Shown: positions 57,756-64,000 of the stretch, piece by piece
Position numbering within the stretch: the stretch's first letter is position 1
How the letters are laid out: each line of letters begins with the position of its first letter
NCBI GenBank assembly: GCA_013398175.1
Contig: VZRZ01004305.1
Coordinates: forward strand, 281,397 to 345,396
Source: Climacteris rufus
Taxonomy: Eukaryota > Chordata > Aves > Passeriformes > Climacteridae
Reading direction: 5' to 3'
Length of the DNA: 64,000 nucleotides
The notes under the pieces: generated by a model
Databases searched by the model: none
Told to the model about the DNA's origin: nothing
Seen by the model: only the letters and a program-made list of their open reading frames with translations
Translations under genes and position numbers: made by a program

Positions 57756-59560
57756 AATCTTTCCTGTAACTGAAATTCCCGTGTTGTGGGAGACTGCTCA
57801 GCCATTACAGATTACTTTGACACTCATATTTATATTCTGTGGGGTTTAAAAGTCATATGTTTCTTGGTACATTTTTTTGCTTGAATTACATGGAATCTAC
57901 TTTTTTGTTGTTGTTCTGATTTCCCCTCCCAAATCAGAATGAGCAAGTCTTCCTTTAGTAGCTTATCACTGAGTAGCAAACCACCTGTAAAATTTATACT
58001 TATATTTTACAGATATATGTGCATATAAACGTAAAATATAAAATTCTAGTTTCATATATATGTGTGTGTATATATATATATACACACACATATAGATAAG
58101 GGTCCTGCAGAATACTTTATTAATAAATATTGTCTTCTCAGAAAGATTAAAAAAACAGCTAAATATAAGAATGTTCTCAAATTATTCTAACAAGTAAAAT
58201 GGTCACAAAATAATTCTGCCATAGAAACCATAAAAGCTGATGCAATAGCTCTGCCCACCAGATTGCCATTAATTCCTGGGCGAATTTTAGGAAAGAAGAA
58301 TAAATGGAAAAAAAATCCAATGAGACAATATTGTTCAGGAAGAGAGTGCTAAAGATGAAAACAAAATAAAATTTACACCAAGGTTTTCTTAGATGATGTT
58401 AATTCTAGGCTTAGAATTAATTCTAGACCAAGTTCAGCACTTTTTCTATAACGTTCCAGAATAACAGAAACCTTTAAACATTAACAGATGACAGAGCCCC
58501 AGTGAGACATCAGAAATAGGCTTTGAGCTGTGCTGCTTGACACAGGCAGCCTGGCCCACTGAAGCAGGCAGCTGGAACAAAATCCCAACCTCACAGGGAC
58601 AGATGCATGGAGTAACAATTGGGAGACCCAAAGTTCTTCCAATAAGACTGTGTGCATGAATAAAATAAAATAGTTTTTCAAAAAAACACACACAAAAAAA
58701 AACCCCAAACAAACAAAACCAAGCAAGCAAAACAAAAAATTAAATTAAATTAAATTAAATCAGATTAAAGTACGTTACAGTAAATTAAATTAAAGAAAAT
58801 AAGATAAAATGATATAAAAAGTAAAACAATATAAAATAAACATTAATAGGTATTCTTTTCTTTTTTTCATTTTGTCTGTTATTACTTTGATAATACTTTG
58901 ATATTACTTTGAAAATGTTAGTAATTACTTTGATAACTTTGTCAGTTATTACTATTTACTGTAGTCCAGCATAAGCTCTAAACACACAGGGTGAAGGAAA
59001 ATGTACTGTATGATCTCCTTGACTTTCCTCTCAAAGCTGAGATCTGAGCACCTGATTTAGGTGTGTGCATGAACCAGAGACAGAAAAACAAAAAGAACTT
59101 CACAGTTTGGAACAATTTTTTGTACTCTTATGGGTCTGTTTTAAAAATCTGAAAACCTTTCATAATCATCTGCCTAAGACATATGAAATTTACTTAATTG
59201 TACCAGCTGAGTTCTTTTCAATAAGAAATTGGAGCTAATCAAGTCTGCCATTATCTGCTGAAGATGCCAGAGGCTTCCTTGTTCTTTTATTCTTCCTCCT
59301 AAATTGGGAGAGGGGGACTGAATCTCCTTTGTATAATTTTCTGTTGCTGCCAGAATGTTTACAATTTATTCTTAATTAACCACAAAATGATTCTGTAATC
59401 AGTGGCAAAGTTCAAGACTGTAATAAGTAGGCTTTTTGTGAGTGTAGTTTTAAATTAATTCATTGCGGTTTGTTCACGAGCCTTCTCTGGTTTGCAGAAG
59501 TGGAAAAAGCTGATAAATTTCAGCATAATCTGGAAGGGATGATGTGTCAAATTATAGGGT
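57756..59560. other. Non-coding AT-rich sequence with simple repeats
   Basis: 58053-58094 is a (TA/TG)n stretch reading (AT)(GT)n(AT)n(AC)n, close to self-complementary. 58738-58760 is (AAATT)n with degenerate extensions to about 58850. No gene was recognised. Confidence 0.65.
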
Positions 59561-59587
59561 TGTGGAACCACAGGATGCTTTGGGTTT
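59561..59587 (-). mobile_element. CR1 terminal remnant in opposite orientation to its neighbour
   Basis: 'ggaaccacaggatgctttgg' and 'gttt' form the complement of a CR1 terminus, cut off after about 25 bp where a plus-orientation CR1 begins. Confidence 0.65.
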
Positions 59588-59722
59588 CCCTGGAAGCGTC
59601 CAAGGCCAGGTTGGACGGGGCTTGGAGCAACCTGGGATAGTGGAAGGTGTTCCTGGACTGGTGGCACTGGACGGGCTTTGAGGTCCCTCACAACCCAAAC
59701 CATTGTGGGATTCTGTGATTTG
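59588..59722 (+). mobile_element. CR1 LINE 3'-end fragment
   Basis: 'tccctggaagcgtccaaggc', 'ggacggggcttggagcaacc', 'atagtggaaggtgttcctgg', and a tail 'caacccaaaccattgtggga' and 'ttctgtgattt'. A short internal deletion removes the usual CCCATGGCAGGG block. Confidence 0.93.
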
Positions 59723-60175
59723 TCAAAGCATGAAGGATGTGTTCCTAAATCCGTCAGAAATGCCCCAAATCTGTACACAGGTGTTTTAAAAAAGGAAGCT
59801 TATGGTTGGTGTTGGCAGCTGAGGATGGGGAAGCACCCAAAACAAATGTCCTGGAGACATGGCATTTTTGACATACAGCAAGAATTAAAACACCAGAGCA
59901 GCTCTTTTCACTCTCTACATGAAGGTCTATGTGCAGTGGATTGGTCAGGCTAGGACACAGGACCTGGAATTGGCTGAAAATGATCCAGGTTGCATTAAAA
60001 CTAAAGTAAGCAGACAATTATCAGATGTCTGTGTTAGTGTGAATTTTAATGAAAAATATTCAACATTGGCTTCCTGAGGTATGGTTATAAATTTTGGCTG
60101 AACTAAACCATTATTGGTGTTTTTTTCTTGTTATCTGTGCTTCAGAATACTTCAATACAGTGATTATTCATAACA
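59723..60175. other. Non-coding sequence
   Basis: No gene or recognised repeat. Confidence 0.55.
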
Positions 60176-60730
60176 AATGCAGAGGATGCCAAGCTGAGTG
60201 GTGCAGTAGATGATGTCCAGAGGGACCCTGACAGGACCCTGGAAAGAGGGTCCATGAAAACCTAATGAAGTTCAAAGGGTCTAGAGCAAGGTCCTGCATC
60301 TGGGCAATGGCAGTGAAGACTGGAGGATGAGGGGATTGGGAGCAGCTCTGCCAAGAAGGACTTGGGGCTGCTGGGGGTGAAGAACTGGCCATGCCCCAGC
60401 CATGGGCTCTCAGAGCCCCAAACCCCATTCCCTGGGTTAATCCCACAGTGTGGGCAGCAGGAAAGGGGGGATTCTGCCCCTCTGCCCCTCAGGTGAGACC
60501 CCCCTGCAGAGCTGCCCCAGCCCTGGGCCCAGCACAGGAAGGACCTGGAGCTACTAAAGCACGTCCAAAGGAGGGCCACAAAATTGATCAGAGGGCTGGA
60601 ATAGCTCTCCACAGGATCTGAGCATCCTGATCCTGTGATAGATGTCCCTGCCCATGACAGGAGGGCTGGATTAGATGAACTTTGATGGTCCCTTCCAACC
60701 CAAACCATTCTAGGATTCTGTGATTCTAAA
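60176..60730 (+). pseudogene. CR1 LINE, 3' 555 bp including end of RT domain
   Basis: The first codons read A-E-D-A-K-L-S-G-A-V (60178 onward), corresponding to RT motif C, where active CR1 has an ADD core; here the first of the two aspartates is changed. NLMKF follows in another frame near 60261, showing a frameshift. The remainder runs through 'ggagcagctctgccaagaag', 'cccattccctgggttaatcc', 'agacccccctgcagagctgc' and 'ggaaggacctggagctac' to the tail 'aaaccattctaggattctgt' and 'gattct'. No product is expected. The 196-codon minus-strand frame over it is antisense noise. Confidence 0.92.
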
Positions 60731-62044
60731 ATCATCCCTTGTTCATGGTATTTTGTGCCATCACTTTTATACACAACTGCTGTAATGCAGCTCTCACTGA
60801 GCATTATTTTCTCTTCCAGCATCCCAGAGTTGTTTTTTGCCCTCACTAACACTCACACAGTAAATTTCCTAGTGTCACAAACACCAGCAGGGAACGTGGA
60901 GCCAGATGCAAAAAGTTGCAGATCTCAATGTCTTGTTTCTATATTTTAAAATAATTTTCCTTAGCAAGTTCTCCACAGCACCCAGCTGGTGTTGCCAGTG
61001 GCTTTGAAAACTTGTGTGTTGTTTGAAGCTGTGTATGTATTCAAATGGGAATTGACAGGGGTAAATATTAAAGGAATCCAAATACATTCTTGAGACAGAG
61101 GCCATTATAAGCAAGCTTAATAAAAATAAAAGCATATTTTGAAAAAAAAACCCAAGTTAAAAGGACTGGCACATAAATAAAAAGAATAGCCCTTGGCAAG
61201 GGCAAGGTGTCTGATGCAACTCAATAATGATATTCATGGGGTGTTTAATGAACCCTATGTTATTGTGATATAAGGAAAAAAGTACAGAAGTGTTAAATGG
61301 AGCTTGGGGCTGTTTTGCAGATTTCTCCAAGCTTCAATTATGAAGAGTCTGGAAAGTTGAGGAGAGGAACAGCAAAAGGAAAAAGAGTTTGAACATTAAA
61401 TGTAGCACTTAGAGTCAGCTGCAAAATATCCATTGTCTTGTGCTGCCAAGGTTTGGTTACTGAGCAGCTTGTTTTCTGTGGTTAAATTTGTAAAGCTTCT
61501 CAGGAACTGTAGGGAATGGGACCCTTGGAAAAAAGGGATATGCTGGATAACACTTCCCAGGTTACTGGGCAATGTGGGGAATGGCACTGTGAGCAACGCC
61601 GTGCCCAGAGGACAGTTTCCCACACCACAGGAAAACACCTCCTTTTTACAGAATGACCTTTACAAGGTCAGCTTCAGGGGCCAACAAGGATCATGGAAAC
61701 CCAGCTGCCCTTCCAGCACACACAGAAGCACAGCTGGCTGTGGCTGACAGGGCTGTGCTTTGCTCCTGGTGCTCCCTCACTGCCTTCATTTACACCCCTG
61801 CTCACACCCACAGGTCGCTCAGCCCCTGAAGCTGACCTTGACCCTATCCAATAATAAATATCCATGAACTGGGCTCCTTTTCATGCAGTTTCCAACTTCA
61901 AATTTGAATATTCCCAGATCCTGGTTTCCTCCTCCACTAATCCGGCCAGATGGTGCAGATGGAGGTTTGCTGATGAATCACACACAGAGATGAACAGAAT
62001 CTGAACTTTCAAGAAAAAATTAAAACTTGGAGTAGTTTTTTGTG
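60731..62044. other. Non-coding sequence
   Basis: No mobile element recognised. 61430-61840 is somewhat GC-richer, with a 104-codon open frame lacking motifs. Confidence 0.55.
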
Positions 62045-62283
62045 TGTCAGGGGAGATTTTGCTGGTTATTGGGAAAATGTTCTTCCCCCAGAGGGTGCTG
62101 GGCACTGCCCAGGCTCCCCAGGGAATGGGCACAGCCCCAAGGCTGCCAGAGCTCCAGGGGGGTTTGGACAGCGCTGCCAGGGATGCCCAGGGTGGGGTTG
62201 TTGGGTGTCTGTGCAGGGCCAGGGGTTGGACTGGATGGTCCTTGTGGGTCCCTTCCCACCAAGGGGATTCTATGATTCCATGC
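62045..62283 (+). mobile_element. CR1 LINE 3' fragment, same subfamily as 47545
   Basis: 'aaaatgttcttcccccagag', 'ggtgctgggcactgccc', 'ggggggtttggacagcgctg' and 'ttggactggatggtccttgt', with a tail 'ggggattctatgattccat'. It is very close to 47545-47812 over about 200 bp. Confidence 0.96.
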
Positions 62284-63934
62284 CATTAACCACAAATTCT
62301 CCTGAACCAGATGTCCCTGCAATCCACATTTCCTTGTGTTGCCGATCTCCTTAGACAAGCACATCTCTGTGCTGACAACCCTCGATTCCTTCAGCAGGAT
62401 CACTCTCCCACTGCAGGCTCATCATATTTAATGCATTACACCTGCTACTCATGAATATTTTACAGAGTCATTTTTATGAGTAGTAAACACTGGGAAGAAG
62501 AAAGCCCAGAGGAAACCTCTCCCAACCTGCATCTGCAAAAATGCCTGCTTTGCCTGGCTGCTGTGCCTTTATACAGGGAACTCTATCTTGGAGTTAATAA
62601 GTGGGTTAATATTTGCAATTATTTCAAAACCTTTCTGCCCAGATTACCAGCATATGCAGTGTGTGTGCTAGTGAGGTTCTTTTTAGGAAAAAAATCACTG
62701 TAATTTGTATTCCCCACAAATAAAAAGCCACATTGTTGGGTAATAAAAATGGATGCAGCGCCATTAAATTGAGCAGAGAGGTGTTGACTGAGAACGTGAG
62801 TTGTTTCAAGGCTTTCCACTTGTTAGAGAGAAATAATGTCAAGAGTAATGCAATATTTCCATGATATTCCTCTAAACTCTGAGCTGGGGGCAGATATCCA
62901 AAGCTAACTGTCTTCTGTGTCTAATCTCCAGCCACTATGGGCCTTAATCCCATTGGTTTTTTGCATGTTTTCCCCATTCATCCCCTAATTTTGCATAAAG
63001 CACATTTGTCAGTTTACATATCCATATGGAATGCAGAGTTCAGTTTATGAAGAGGCTTCATTTTGAGATTTGCACATTACCCAATTTAGCATGAAAGTAT
63101 TTTCTCCTCATGACAAATGTTAGATTGGAAAGATATGTTATGCAATAAAGTCCAGGGAAAAATGCCAAATCTGCAGGAATTTAGCATCAGGAACATATAA
63201 AAGTGACTAAAAAATAACCGCAACATTTATACTCTCAACTTGGAAGTATGGAAATAAACTTGAACTTAGAACCAAACAGTTTCTGCCTTCAAGGAGTCTG
63301 ACATTTGCATCCTTAATAGTCCCAGGATTTCTAACAGCAAATCCAAACAGCCCTATCTTCACCCTGGAAACTGAAGACATAAATACAGATACATAGATAC
63401 ATCTGTTTATATATTAATTACTTAGAAGCAGTTTTAACTACTCAGAGCCTATGGCAAGACAGAATTCTTCCATGGGTATTTAAAGAGAACTGCAAAATGT
63501 GTCATCACAGATGTAATGCTGATCTGTTTCTTGCCTGCTAATCGCATTTAAATAACTGGATATTTCCTAAGAGCCTTTTAAATGCAGTGAAGGGTCCAGC
63601 AGCATTAGAGATTATTACCCAGAAAAACTTGTGAAAGATATAAGACAAATAAACCTGCAAATATTAAACATTGGCAACAGCAACATAATTATCCAATTGA
63701 TTTCACTAAGTATTTTTTAAAGTCTTGATGCAATAATTTTTACAAAGATTTTTGTCCTGCAATTTCTCTATGAAGACCCATTTTGTAAAATGAAGCGATG
63801 AAGATCTGTGTTTATTTCCAATAAATTTTTAGGTTAAATGATCTCAAGTAAAATGGAGATTGCTATTTGTTTTGGGGTTATCCTTGATGCAGCCCCTAGA
63901 CGAGCTGAGCTCATAAAATGTACTATTCATTTTA
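62284..63934. other. Non-coding AT-rich sequence, possible conserved block
   Basis: No repeat recognised. 62900-63180 is repeat-free, with several TTTGCAT/TTGCAT-like and AATT-type cores. It looks like possible conserved regulatory DNA but is unproven. Confidence 0.45.
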
Positions 63935-64000
63935 CATAGAATCCCAGGATCAATGAGGTTGGAAACTCCACACCATGGAGTCCAAGCTGTGCCAAATCCC
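63935..64000 (-). mobile_element. CR1 LINE 3' end, cut by window edge
   Basis: The complement of a CR1 terminus: ATAGAATCCCAGGATCAATG, 'aggttggaaactcc' and 'tggagtccaagctgtgcc'. It continues past the right edge. Confidence 0.9.

Noticed and set aside
60262..60852. 196-codon minus-strand open frame
   Set aside because: Antisense to a plus-strand CR1 whose own coding frame is decayed.

Overview
This is eukaryotic nuclear DNA, most likely from a passerine bird. The evidence is at least 25 fragments of CR1, the dominant avian LINE, many ending in the typical 3' tail (CCAACCCAAACCATTCT followed by ATTCTRTG-type 8-mers). There is also a tRNA-Ile-headed SINE with a CR1-like tail, of the kind described in songbirds (TguSINE1-like), and solo LTRs. 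The background is AT-rich. I found no convincing protein-coding gene, exon, tRNA, rRNA or ncRNA gene. All long open frames fall in repeats (minisatellite, CR1, LTR, assembly-gap N runs) or in unremarkable sequence. The window looks like a gene desert or the inside of a very large intron, and I cannot name the locus.

Layout. 1-5.4 kb: unique DNA, CR1 pieces, and a 22-unit, 30-bp minisatellite (3346-3997) directly followed by a CR1 3' end. 5.4-5.7 kb: a plus-strand solo LTR. 7-13 kb: AT-rich single-copy sequence with small CR1 tails. 13.0-13.8 kb: a 584-bp assembly gap inside a purine-rich microsatellite. 16.2 kb: the tRNA-derived SINE. 16.8 and 20.4 kb: two inverted copies of a roughly 370-bp composite (CR1 tail, unique middle, second CR1 3' end). 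21-26 kb: scattered CR1. 26-31 kb and 32-37 kb: long stretches nearly free of recognisable repeats, with TAAT-rich blocks that could be conserved regulatory DNA. 37.5-39.3 kb: three CR1s. 40.0 and 40.3 kb: assembly gaps. 41.6-42.6 kb: a minus-strand solo LTR related to the one at 5.4 kb, next to a different LTR-like region. 46-48 kb: a CR1 cluster including a near-palindrome. 54.8-55.9 kb: two CR1s diverging from a shared 5' side, one with a decayed reverse-transcriptase segment. 60.2 kb: another CR1 carrying the end of the RT domain. 62 kb and the right edge: further CR1.

No genes act together here. The window's content is a record of retrotransposition: CR1 insertion, CR1-driven mobilisation of a SINE, retroviral LTR insertion followed by LTR-LTR recombination, and local tandem expansion. 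The observations most worth checking are the minisatellite whose units look like fused splice acceptor-donor sites, the paired solo LTRs with 6-bp target duplications and apparent TG...TA termini, the inverted composite repeats whose middle is better preserved than their CR1 ends, and the CR1 near-palindrome at 46.3-46.8 kb. All identities quoted are counts by eye; no alignment or database search was run.
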